A stretch of 64,000 nt of DNA, from positions 1,054,001 through 1,118,000 of the forward strand of contig OZ037906.1 of assembly GCA_964035575.1 (NCBI GenBank), given 5' to 3'. The notes under the pieces were generated by a model that did not search any database, was not told the DNA's origin, and saw only the letters and a list, made by a program, of their open reading frames with translations. The position numbers were made by a program, and so were the translations under genes. Each line of letters starts with the position of its first letter. Position 1 is the stretch's first letter. The stretch is from Rhynchopus sp. YZ270_cl-10 (Eukaryota > Euglenozoa > Diplonemea > Diplonemida > Diplonemidae). This document shows, one piece after another, positions 31,301 through 41,869 of the stretch.

Positions 31301-32646
31301 TTCTTTGGAGCGCTGCTCCAGTTCACTTCATCCCGAAACGTCATGCGACGAGAGCAGGCTGCTGCCTTCAAGTGTCATCGCCATATAAAACATATTTTGA
31401 GTATTGCATTACAACACCACCCCTTCATGACACCTTCACAACAGCAATCCTTCGCCACGACTTCTGCAAACACATCCGTATCGTGAAGGGGCACCCCGTC
31501 GAGACTGTGCAGGTTTGTCATCATTTGCCGATTTGTTGATCCCCAAACACCTCATGTCCCCACAGGTCGGCATGGAATGGGATCCGATCACACAGAGCAT
31601 CAAAGTCAACTCTGCTGCGAGTGGCGATCAGAGTGGCTTAAATGTATGTTTCATTTTAAAATAACGACTTCTCATTACCAACATTTCTCCAAAAAGAGCT
31701 GAACAACTCCTTCTGGGGGTTTACAGTTGGACAAGTAATATTGGCGACCAAAAAAGTCGCCAATTGCAAGAAAACCTCCAAAATCCGCCAATATTTTTTG
31801 GTCGCCAAGTTATTTGGTGGGAAAGCGGTTCTTATTGATACAATAGTCACAAGTACAAAAAAGGTGCCCCTTCAGTGCACCAGGTGCAGCGTATCTTTCA
31901 AGAAAGTCGAACATTAGCTCCGCGCCACGCACTCACGCACGCCACCCAAGAATACACATGGTGAGTCGAAGGGAGGCACAAAAACTTTACCAAAAATTGC
32001 GAAAAAAGCTACTTCCCAACCAATGTTACTAAGAACCACAGTCCTACCAAGTAATATTGGCGACCAAAAAAGTCGCCAATTACAAGAAACCCCCCAAAAT
32101 CCGCCAATATTATTTGGTCGCCAATTTTTTTTGGTCGCCAAGTTTCTTGTCCAACTGTATTTTCCTTTCCTCTAGGGAGACACCTGGACGAGCGTCCGCG
32201 CAGTGTTCCACCTCCATGGCGGTCCATTCAAGGGGACGACAAGCAGTGCAACTGGTCCAAACGACTATAGTGTTTTACGACTACGTACCCACTAGGAGCA
32301 CTCCTTGTGGGTACTTAGTCGTTAGCGTTATAATAGTAGTTCCCCTGACTATCCCGATGTGTCCTCGCAGAAATGATGACAAATAATCATACCATTTAGA
32401 ATGCATCTACCCCAAAAACGAACCAACCATCAACAGAAAGTCATTGAGTTCTTCAACAGAAGCGACAACACCTTCACAGTCACCAACGGTGGCGGGCACT
32501 ACGAGCTGTGCCTCTACGATGTGTCACGTGACCCACGCCGGCGTTCAACAGAAGACGACGATGAGCCACGCCTTCACACCCCAGAGTGGGGCGACGCGAT
32601 CCAAGAGGAGCATTGGTCGGACGGAGAGCTTTCCGATGAGCTGTGA
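28346..32646 (+). CDS. CaMKK-like protein kinase with novel C-terminal region (7 exons proposed)
   Basis: Proposed exons 28346-29104, 29289-30393, 30582-30704, 31445-31512, 31566-31643, 32176-32271 and 32437-32646 are all phase-compatible, giving about 812 residues. A Ser/Arg-rich N-terminus (1-250) precedes a CXXC pair (CVVCG...CKEC, near 275). The kinase domain has LGQGAFGKVY (about 340), AVKIVDK, HRDIKPENILV (about 491), DFGVSS and GTPAFMPPEAF. A long insert lies between the VAIK strand and DEVSILKKLDHPNV. That insert and the GTPAFM motif fit Ca2+/calmodulin-dependent kinase kinases and their AMPK-activating relatives. The last four exons give a region ending in an acidic tail (DEPRLHTPEWGDAIQEEHW) that I do not recognise. 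If the intron at 30394 is not spliced, the frame runs to a stop at 30485 with a PPPWITKN end reminiscent of the CaMKK HPWVTK motif. The kinase is firm; exons 3-7 are less so. Confidence 0.7.
30670..31384 (-). pseudogene. Decayed antisense coding fragment inside kinase intron 3
   Basis: On the minus strand several adjacent protein-like segments (e.g. MVELANGMIQGITGAPDS, DENGVKALILTCIDMVLG, YPLDPLKSIVSRHEAIF, CLKVVPKFCTIYDDFGSG) fall in more than one frame, with a few interruptions. No family recognised. Amino-acid composition supports a former coding sequence better than the opposite strand does. It lies wholly or almost wholly within the proposed intron 30705-31444. It appears broken, and its origin (host gene copy or element) is not known. 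Confidence 0.35.
31724..32157. mobile_element. Mariner-like MITE in kinase intron 5
   Basis: 434 bp flanked by TA on both sides (31722-31723 and 32158-32159). The left end is CAGTTGGACAAGTAATATTG and the right end is the inverted ...CTTGTCCAACTG. Internally, TTGGCGACCAAAAAAGTCGC and CCAAAATCCGCCAATATT occur twice (about 31738 and 32050), so an earlier insertion or duplication is nested inside. No transposase. TA duplication and CAGT-type termini fit Tc1/mariner/pogo. The host intron is 31644-32175, far longer than most here. Confidence 0.75.
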
Positions 32647-33578
32647 TGCTAACTAGCACTCAATGTGGCCACGTAGTAGGGCCTTTCTATGCCTTTCCCT
32701 TTCCCTCCCCCGTTTCTTGTATTGCTTCATCTCGCAAAATTAGATGTGCTTTGCTTCATGCTTACTGTGGGCAAAAAAAATTATCTTACAAGGGTACATT
32801 TTGGTTCGGTATCAGTTCTTCATGTTCTTTCTATTCGTTTATTTTGTGTATTTTTTTTTTTTTTTTTTAATTTTCGGAAATATTGTCCCTCTGCACAAAT
32901 CCTACAGCGACGTTGGAAATATGGGTTCTATATTTTCGGCTACTTTACAGCCAATTTTGCATGTACCGGGTAATATTATAATATTTGGCACAGAAATATT
33001 AGAATGTACACAAATCGTGGGTAAAATCCGAAATAGAAATATTATAATTTTTTCGGCCAAAAAAAAAATTTTTTTTGACCATGTCGCAGAGTGAAAAATA
33101 GACCGAAATTTTCGATTTTGGTGTTGCAAAATTTTTCGAAAATCCTGAAAAGTGCCCAAAAACACGTGAAAACACATGTATAGGCACCCCATATGGGCCC
33201 CCAGCATTGCCCAGGCTTGGTGGAAATTTTTCCTGCATGGGGGCCCTCCGGGCCCCCAGGAACCATTGCGACCCGATTGGTTCACGTTACTGAAAAATTT
33301 GGTCCCTAAGACACACACGTGGTTAACATACCCCTGAAAAACACCCTAAATCCACATAACGATCAACGTCCCAAAGTGACAAAGTGTTCCAGCTACCCCC
33401 ATCCCCCACGTCGGTAAATATCATCATATAAATGAATCTGAACCCCTCTCCTTCCAGCACACCAACACACACATTTTGACACACAAGATACAACTGTACC
33501 ATAACAGGGGCTTTTTGACACACAGAATACGAGCGGATTTGTGCGTCGGGACAATATTACCGAAAATGAAAATATGAA

Positions 33579-33724
33579 TTTTCTGGAAATATAGCACCAT
33601 ATTTCCTTCGGTACCCCCAATGCTGCTTCGGTCGACGATTTCCCTCGCCTTCGGCTCGGGAAATCGTATCCCTCAGCAGCATTGGGGGTACCTCAGGAAA
33701 TATGAGTACTATATTTCCAGAAAA
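33579..33724. repeat. Large imperfect palindrome (foldback)
   Basis: TTTTCTGGAAATATAG at 33579-33594 pairs with CTATATTTCCAGAAAA at 33709-33724. GGTACCCCCAATGCTGC at 33610-33626 pairs with 33676-33692. The innermost GATTTCCC pairs with GGGAAATC around a CGCCTTCGG loop. Three nested stems are separated by short unpaired bulges. Confidence 0.85.
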
Positions 33725-34671
33725 AATATACTATTTTTTTTTTTTCAAACCAATGTTTCATGCATGTTCGCCAACTGAAAAATCTAGCCGATGTCTTTTA
33801 CCAGAGAAAGAAACACCCCCAGTTGGTTTACTTTGCGCAAAAGGCAGTTGTTCTTCGTTGTATCTCGCTATCATTCCTGTTTTGTGAACTGACAAAGCAG
33901 TGTAGTGGGTAGGTGGGCAGTTCAACGTAGTCTGAGAGATGGAAGTAATCCAGCGGAGGGTGGGCGTGCAGTGGATATATTCTTGTTGCACAACGCGATT
34001 TTTTTTTTTCAAAGATTTTTTAAGTAAGAGAAAACCGAATGGAGTGGGAACGCTAGTGAGAGCGCAGCGGAAACGATAGTGGGAACGCAACGAGCTTTTT
34101 TCATAATGTTTTATTCTTCCCCACAAAATATCACGCGCAGAGAAACACTCGTTTTTCACACAGCGCGTCCGTTTGTTTGTTTTTCTCAAACGACACCTTT
34201 TTTCAAAATTTTTTACCTCCAATTTTTCTCTCTGTCTATTTTTTCTCTAACTATGTCGAGCCGTGCACGCTGACAAAGAACAAAGTCATGTACAACATGA
34301 ACAGAGACTGCCCGGTATCACATATGATACTGATTTCCATGGATACACATGAAAAGGAGTTCCGTGCTATTCACAGAACTCGATAGGCGATTGAGCTTAT
34401 CTAACAACAACCAAAACAAAAGAAAGTACAAAGAAGAGAATAAAAAATGCAGGAAAAATAGACAAAGAGAAAAACAAAGAGATTTTGACAAAGTGAACAA
34501 TAATAATAAAAAAAGGTTTTTCATTGGCTGCGAAAGGGTTTCAGATTTGGTTCGATAGAATGGAATGGGTTCTTTAGCTCACAGAAAATTTTATTGTTGT
34601 TTTCAACGGTGCAAAGTAAACTGTATGAATTGTCTGTGGAGTGGGGTGGAGGGGGTTTATTTAAGGGGGCT

Positions 34672-34692
34672 AAGCACGAGAGGCTTAGGTTC
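34672..34692 (+). repeat. Hairpin motif H, copy 3 (inner arm only)
   Basis: GGCTAAGCACGAGAGGCTTAGG; CTAAGC/GCTTAG pair, the outer arm is lost, and a T run follows. Confidence 0.5.
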
Positions 34693-35383
34693 TTTTTTTT
34701 TTTGCTTTATTTCAAAGACCTGGTACTATCCCGCCAGGTAGCTGCTCGAAAGCTTGAGGGGTTTTTTCCCCCTCTTTTCGTTTTTTTTTTCGTGCCTTGC
34801 GTCCGCCGAAGAACGGTGAGGCGTTTGCACTTTCAATTTCTCTTTTTTCTTCAACAGTGTCGTCCTCAGGTTGTCCGATGAGGCCTTTTTTTTTGTACTT
34901 TCAACTTCTCCTTCTTTTTTCCAAACTAGTTTTGGTGGCTGAAAAGGGCATTTTTTCTAACTTTTAACCGTTCCCGCCCAAGACCCCGTTGTAGTGCGGG
35001 AAAAGGGCGGTAGATTTCCGAAAAAAAAAAAAGTACGGAAAAGTGCAGAAACTTCGCACCTCTCAGCCAAAATCTGTGTTCTATTTTTTTATATATTTTT
35101 CTGAAAAGATTCCTGTGAGTTTTTAGGAGTCGCATTTTCAGCCGTACTTTCCTGTATCTGCGTCCCGGCGTTTTTGCACAACTTTCTTTTTCTTGTACAC
35201 TACATTCCTTCACAGTATTGGTTTTATTTTGCTTTTTTTTTTTTTTGCAACACCAACAGTTTTTTTTTTCCTCGCGCCTTCTTTTCCTTCCATTCGAGAA
35301 GAAACGAAGGAAAAAATGACATTTTTTTTTTTACGTTTTCCTTCTCCTTTTTTTTTCCTTTTTTCCCCCCCATCCACCGTTAG

Positions 35384-35505
35384 GGTCGGGTAGTGCCCTA
35401 CAGGGGGCGCAAGAGAGGGAAGAGCTGTCCTACATTCGCAGAGAGCTGCGCTTGGATATGACAACATCGCCCCCCTCTCCATACACATCACACAGCTTTC
35501 TATGA
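35384..35505 (+). pseudogene. Orphan terminal-exon-like segment
   Basis: After a strong pyrimidine tract and TTAG acceptor, an open frame reads SALQGAQEREELSYIRREL then LRLDMTTSPPSPYTSHSFL and a stop at 35503-35505. The helix-like EREELSYIRRELRL composition looks coding. No upstream exon or ATG can be tied to it, so it is either the last exon of an unrecognised gene or a relic. Confidence 0.3.
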
Positions 35506-35601
35506 GTCCACAGAATCCAAAAAAAAACCGCTTTTTCCCCAACGATTGTTATCAAAATGGCTAAAGCAAAAGGGCTTCGTTCCTTATTGAGTTATTTTTT
35601 C

Positions 35602-35637
35602 AAGGTGACTAAGCACGAGAGAGCTTAGGGTCATCTT
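35602..35637 (+). repeat. Hairpin motif H, copy 4 (best-preserved)
   Basis: AAGGTGACTAAGC-ACGAGAGA-GCTTAGGGTCATCTT: the 13-base arms pair completely apart from a G-U and a two-G bulge. It is followed by ACAAACTTTTCTTTTTTTT. Confidence 0.8.
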
Positions 35638-35656
35638 ACAAACTTTTCTTTTTTTT

Positions 35657-35712
35657 GGTGTTCCGGAAACACCTGTCAAGGGCATGTCAATATAGGCCCC
35701 CTCCGGAACACC
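35657..35712. repeat. Mini-foldback, GGTGTTCCGGA ends, copy 1
   Basis: 56 bp with perfect 11-bp inverted ends GGTGTTCCGGA/TCCGGAACACC and an interior CACCTGTCAA..TGTCAATAT. Confidence 0.7.
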
Positions 35713-36723
35713 ATTTCTCTTTTTTTTTTTTTCCTCCCCCCGGCTGTCTCACCTCCACCAAAGGAGAAGTGTGCATTGCAGGGTAGGTTTCGTGAACTTT
35801 ATTTGTCTTTTTGTTCTTCTCAGCATTTTGCATTTTGTTGGGGAGGGTGGGTCTTTCGTCTTTAGTATTGTATTGAGTTTTTTTCTTCTTGTGAAAGAAT
35901 GTGTAAGTTTTCTTTTCGAACCTACATTTTTTTCCCCTTCTTTTTTCGCCTTTCAGTATTGAAACTGAGAGCTAATATTGGTGGTTTCGTTTCTTTCTTT
36001 TTTGAGGCATTTGCACTGTCAACTTGCCTCTTTTGTAGATGTACACTGAACGTTTATTTGACATATCTTCCTTTTTTTTTTTTTTTTTCACTTTAATATT
36101 CGCGAAATAAAGGACAGTGAAGGTAACACACATTACTCAAAAAAAGAATGTGCCCAGCACTATGTTCATGCTTATTTTTTTTTTTGAAAAACCCCCGTCC
36201 TTTTTTGGGGTGACATCGAGAACAGAACCTTAAATTTTGTCGATACAAACACAAAAAAAAACAAATGAAAAACTCAAAAAATAAGAGCCCAAGCAATACC
36301 TAAAATGCTCTATTAAAGTACGGAACAAAAGTAACGAATACATAAGTTTTTTTAAAAAAAGACAAAACTGAGAAGACTTTGTCAGGGCCTTGCCAGCTTT
36401 ATTTTAATTTGGCTGATATCGTCTTTCCCTTTCTGCTTCTTCTTAACAAGATGGAGCTTTCCTTCATTTTGAACAGAACCGAGAACAAAACAAAACAAAA
36501 GTCAACCCTATCTCGCCCGGGACTAGCTAGCCTGGGCATCCAATGACCCTCATTCGTTACCTGACGAGTGGAGGCGGGAGTAGGGATGTGGTACCAGTAT
36601 CTACGAAACGAGAGATAGGTGAGGAAAAGGCTGTGTGGAGATCACACGAGGAAAAAAAAAAAAGCGAGGTGTCTATCTCTCGTTATCAAGTATTCAATTA
36701 TTCAAAAAAAATATGCCAATTTT

Positions 36724-36782
36724 GGTGCTTTCGGAAGTCGGTCAACTGCCACCTGTCAATATCGACCCCCTCCCGGAGCACC
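36724..36782. repeat. Mini-foldback, GGTGCTTTCGGA ends, copy 2
   Basis: Same layout and interior (CCACCTGTCAATATCGACCC) as 35657-35712, with diverged ends. Confidence 0.65.
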
Positions 36783-37262
36783 ACAATTATTCAAAAAAAA
36801 AGGTATCCCTATTGAGGGAGTTGGTGTGTTCCATTTACCGGGTTTTCCTAAGTGAAACAAACGCCTGATAATGAAGTGATAAATAGTACGCTTTTTTTCG
36901 AGGGCGGGGCACACCAAAAGTCATACCAGCGAGGCTAGAGTGCATCCTCTCTCGGGATGAGAGATGACCGTTCTGTGGTTTCCTCCCCCCTTCGCGTACA
37001 GAACTGAAAGAAGTTTTTGTGGATTTTTTTTTTTTTTTTAGGCGACCGTGTTTAAAAAGTTTTTTAGTCTCAGCTTTAGCGTTTTTTTCTCCCCCCCTGT
37101 CAGTATGTTGCGTCCTCCGACGAAATGGTGAGGCGTTTCGTTCACTGTCAGCTTTCTCTCTTTTTTTTTTCTTCATGTGTCCGTGCCTGCATCCACGAGG
37201 TGTCAGCAGCTTTTTTTTATCCACTTCACTACTTTTCCCCTCCGACAAAAAAAAAATTGACA

Positions 37263-37335
37263 GTGGAGATTGCACAACTGTGGCAACACAACCCGAGGCA
37301 ACTACACTACTCCAACAATTTATCAAAAAAAACAA
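37263..37335 (+). repeat. Dispersed repeat J, copy 1
   Basis: GTGGAGATTGCACAACTGTG, GCAACACAACCCGAGGCAAC and ACTACTCCAACA.TTTATCAAA match 51364-51436 almost base for base. Confidence 0.85.
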
Positions 37336-38349
37336 AATAGTAGTGTCACTACACGCCCCCCTTCTTCAACACAAAAAAGGAGAACGTCGTTGTTCATGGA
37401 GTGGGAAGGTCTCTTGTCCCCCCCGTTGACATCCCCCCCGGGAAGATGTACTCCAAATGTACGTCTCTCTAGTAAAGTGTGCTCACAAAAAAAAAAACCA
37501 GATTGCGGCTGTAGACACAACAAGCCGCTTTTCTATTGCTTAGAGAGGGTAGTGGGAGATTGTTGATGGCAACGTCTAAGCGCGTTCTCTATACATGGTA
37601 GATGAAATTGATGTTTTTTGTTTTGGTGCAAGATAATTAAAAAAGCGGAATATTTTGGCTCGGTTTACTTTTACCAAAACTATTGTTTTGTGAAAACGGT
37701 GTAGCTTATTGGAGAGAGTTCAGTCTTGTAGTTCGGCTTTTTAAAAAAAAAATATATTTTTTTGGTAGTGGTAAAGATGTGCGTACACTGAGGGGCACAT
37801 CCATCTTACGCTGTGGTTTTGTTTTTTTTTGTTTTTTTTTTTTTTTTTTGCGTAAAGTTTTGTTTTCAACAATTCCAGTGCAAATTTATCACTCAAAATC
37901 CACCCCACGCCGCTATTGAGTGGAAGGTGCACTGATGCTTTCCCATCCACCTTTTCTTAAAGATGACAAAAAGGAGGGCTTTTTACCCTAATATTTTTTT
38001 TCAAAAAAAAAAAATTCCATTTCAATGTCCCGCGAACTCTGCTGAGACGTTCGCAAACTTCTTTTTTCAACATCAAAATTCATGCCTTTGTCTCTCTCCT
38101 CCTCTTTTCTTCTCTGTTCTTTCTTCCACCCCCCCAGCAGCTCTTCTGTACAAAAAATAATTTTTTAAAAAACCTACGTCGAAACTACAAAATATCTCTG
38201 CGAATACAATAGTACACAAAAGAAACCCCTTTCCTCAACCCCTTCCCCCAAAATCTTCTTTTTTTAACTACACCCCACAACACCCTTCCAAATTCACAGA
38301 TCTGAGGGAATTTATTGTTTTTCTAAAATTCTTGCATTTTTTTTAAACG

Positions 38350-41300
38350 ATGGCACGACGACAGAACACCCAGAGGTATCCTCCGCTGCTTGCAGAGCAT
38401 AAGATGACTGCAGCCGTTCCGCATCCAGTGTCTACGACGGTTCCTGTGTCTTCCGCGATGGAGGTGGTTAAGCAGGTGTTGCGCGAAGGGTCGACGCGGA
38501 CAGAGCGTTCCGCGGGGCATAACAAAAAGGGTTCGAGACAGCGTTGTGGGAAGCTTGGTGACCACCACCCGACTCTGCCGCAGGAGAATCGGTTGGATCC
38601 TTCGGCACCACTTCCGATTGTCACCGAGAATGAGTTGAACAAAGGGTTGTACTCATGTATATCACGTGGTCTCATCCCCGCTACCTTCGATGTAACCGCT
38701 GCAATGGGTGGTGAGAGTGGTGACCAACCGCTTGCCTCAGAGCCGTTAGCGCTGCAGCCGTACGCAGATCAGTTCGCACGACGTGAACTGCTTACAACAG
38801 AGTTTGGTCTTGCTCCGATGTGCAATTTGAAGCTTGATATCCAGCAGGTTCTCAACCCTCCTTCACCAGACGCACCTTTACAGCAAACAGAGGAGATTGA
38901 AAAGGAAGAAGGCAAGGCTACACCACAGCCGGAGCCGCAGGACCATTTGGGTGCAAAGGACAGAGATGAGACGAGGACGTACACAGAGCTGCTTGATATG
39001 TACTCCCTCCACGAGTTTGTGATTAGGAAGGGCGCGACGTTAGACACAACGCCAGAGTGGCATTCGTTCCACCGCTCGCATCAGCCGATGTGGGGTGCGA
39101 TCTCAGGGATTGTACAGCAGCTTGAAAAGCTTTTAACAGAGTTTAACATTCCATTAGCGTACATCGATGGTAAGGCGGTGGCGAAGCTGGCAACGGTGGG
39201 GCTGGGGGTGTACTCGCAAGAGGAGCTGCTTGCCTGCATATCAAACAGAGAGGAGGTGTCCTCGTTGTTAACAGTACCGGGGCAGAGGTTTCAACATGGG
39301 GAGGCAGGTATATGCACTGCAGCGGTGAAGCTGCAGAGCACCTTCAGAATGTTTTTGCAGAAGTTAAAATTCAAGGACCTAAGAGAATCGCACTTTGCAG
39401 CAATGTTGATTCAAAGCCATTGGCAGATTCACCAGCAGCATATGGTAACACGCTCCAAGATCACCTCCCTACAGCAACATGAGGAACGTGCCTGGCGCAA
39501 GTCCATGGACACATTCGTTTCGAACTGGGGGAAGATTAAGATGTCCCCACGCATGGTGATCCACCTCCCGTCCCTCTCCTACACGCCGTACCAATGCGAA
39601 AGCACGCCGTACTTCAACGCAGTGCAGTCGCAGCTACCGCGTCTCATCGATCTATTAGACCCTAACGTCGAGGTCATTTACGTATCACCCAACCCCGTCG
39701 ACTCCGAGGCCATACAGTACTACACCAGGTTGCTCCAGTTATCAGGTTTGTACAATTTTTGTTTTGCGCACCCTATGGCCTTTCTGGGATGGTATTCATT
39801 GTGGAATGATTGAGAGGTCCGTGGGGGATATAAAGGTTTTTAAAAAAACTGTAAAAAAAAAATCGTCTTTTTTTTTTTTTCAGGAGTGAACGACGCGAAC
39901 CAGAGATTGCATATTATTACCCCAGAAAACCAGAGTCGTTTGCCGGAGCATTTGAGTCTGACGAAGGCGCTTCTGTTCTCCCAGCGGAATTTGAAGCGTC
40001 TTGCGGCTCTCGTGAAGGGCCGCACTGCGTACATCATACCGGGTGTTGTAGGGAAGGAGGAGCTGCAGCTGGCAGGGAAGCTGGGTTTGCCGTTGCTTGG
40101 ACCGGATCCGTCTGTGAGTCAACACTTTGCGAGTAAGAGCGGTGCGAAGCGTATCTTCGAGCTGGCAGACGTCGTGACACCCATAGGAGCATACGATATG
40201 TTTGAAGAGGCCGAGCTGCTTGTTGTCCTCTCAAAATTCATCTCAGACTACCCAGAGTACCAGAAGTGGCTCATCAAGATCGACAATGAAAGCAACGGGC
40301 GTGGCATTGCAGTCGTCGACGTCCGCCGCCTGCGTGCCCTCGAAGAACATGAGGACAGACAGAACATCACCGGCCTCCGAGAAAAGATCTACATCGAGCT
40401 GAAGGACTACCTAGGGAAGCGTGTCAAGATTGTAAACCAAAACGTTTATCCAGACTGGGCTGCCTACATGCAGGCGTTTAATGAGTTCGGCGGCATTGTC
40501 GAAGCGGTGCCTGCAGACTGTGTGTCATCCCCTGTTGCTAACATCTACATCCACCCCGACGGTTCTGTTCAGGTACTCTCCGTGCAAGAACAGCTTCTCG
40601 CGCCGCAGTACTGTGGGCTTGGTGTGATCTTCCCACAAACGACGGTGCCGCACGCAGCGATCCGCGACGCCAGCCTCTCGATAGGCTGTGTGTGCTACCA
40701 GAAGAAGATCATCGGATATGCTTCTGTCGAGTTTGTCGTCTTCCGCAGGAACGGCCAGCCGCGCCTCTGGGCTGTCGACCTCGAGCTCTGCCTGACAAAC
40801 AGCTCCATTGCCCACCGTCTCTTCCAGTTCGCAACCTGCTCCCGCATGGACTCAGAGACAGGAATGGCCCTCTCGCCCGAAGGAGAGCCCCTCAGCTACG
40901 CCTACAGCGGGCTCATCTACCACCCGCATATAGGCTCCATCCGGCACAGTGTTTTCTTCAAACGATGCAAGCTTAAAGGTCTTGCCTTTGACACAGTGGA
41001 AAGAACAGGGTCGTTGTTCCACCTTGTGGACAGCATGCTGCGTGGGTGTCTAGGTGTTGTGTGCATTGCGGGGAACGAGGACGACGCGATCCGTATGTTC
41101 TCAGAGGCGATGGACTTCATGCAGCAGCAGCTGTCGCACTCTGCAGGTATGTTTCTAGAGATGTGCCCTTCTGTGTGTGGCAGCCGTCGTTGTTATACTT
41201 TTGATTTCGACTGTTTTCTTGACGGTTTCAGTGCGTCCCAAGAAGTTTTGTGGAATTCAATGATTAAAATGCACCACCCTCCACAGAAGCAAATGACTCG

Positions 41301-41643
41301 AACTTCTTCCATGCCGCCGCAGCTGCCAGATCACTCTTCCAAAAGGTGATTGCGCAAAGGCGGGTATGTGTGTTTTTTCTTTTCTTTTCTGGTGGGCCCG
41401 CCTGACTGAGCAGTTGTGTACCACCCCCGTTCACACGGTACTGGCAAGCCATTAGGGTTTCCTTTTACTTCTTCTGTTGTTGACCGCAGGGTACTTATGC
41501 TTTCATCTGGGGCTGGCATCGTACAGTGGGTCAGTCGGAGGTGCATAAAAAACTTCATTTTTTTCTTCTTTTCCTATTGATATACCGCACACCAACGCTC
41601 CACACAGCTCGGTGCAAAGAAGCTGCAGCAGCACGAGGCCTAG
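38350..41643 (+). CDS. IQCH: IQCH-like protein (IQ motifs plus ATP-grasp-like domain), 5 exons
   Basis: Exons 38350-39745, 39884-41146, 41287-41363, 41490-41540 and 41608-41643, about 940 residues. The frame is kept through all four introns, and the last two short exons are the least certain. The N-terminal ~300 residues are family-specific. IQ-like helices are at about 323-365 (AAVKLQSTFRMFLQK, AAMLIQSHWQIHQ). From about 480 the ATP-grasp-type region reads SKSGAKRIFELADV, PIGAYDMFEE, KWLIKIDNESNGRGIA, GGIVEAVPAD, QTTVPHAAI and WAVDLELCLTNS, which matches animal IQCH closely. IQCH is known from sperm flagella, binds calmodulin and is needed for axoneme function; its distribution follows motile cilia. 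Nucleotide binding is inferred from the fold. Human IQCH is about 1,027 residues. Confidence 0.85.
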
Positions 41644-41869
41644 AGACCCCTTGTCGTCACCCGCCAAACTCTTTTTACAAAGAGCATCTTACCCTAACAA
41701 GCAGTGATATGAACACTGTACTAAAGGATATACAAAGTAAAATGAGCCTTCGAATATGCCCCCAAATAATAGCCTTTCCCAACTAACTTCTTTTCATTTC
41801 CTCCCCACTCCCCCTCGCCCTTAACACATAATACCAAGGTAAATTGCACTGAAACACACACCAGAACAA

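Larger units (their letters stand above)
32647..35383. other. Gene-poor spacer
   Basis: Contains poly-T tracts, the 146-bp foldback at 33579-33724, a degraded H hairpin (34672-34692) and a G-family motif (34790-34840). At 34252 a C/T-rich leader like those of real genes runs into an ATG that stops after six codons (MSSRAR). I do not call it a gene. Confidence 0.45.
35506..38349. other. Gene-poor spacer upstream of IQCH
   Basis: Holds H copy 4, two short GGTG(T/C)TCCGGA foldbacks, a partial module A (about 36560-36590, CTGACGAGTGGAGGCGGGAG), a G-family motif (about 37105-37150) and repeat J (37263-37335). The last ~300 bp are C/T-rich with an acceptor-like CACAG ending at 38299. Confidence 0.5.

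Noticed and set aside
34252-34272. Gene start after a C/T-rich leader (ATGTCGAGCCG)
   Set aside because: The frame stops after six codons and no donor gives a convincing continuation.
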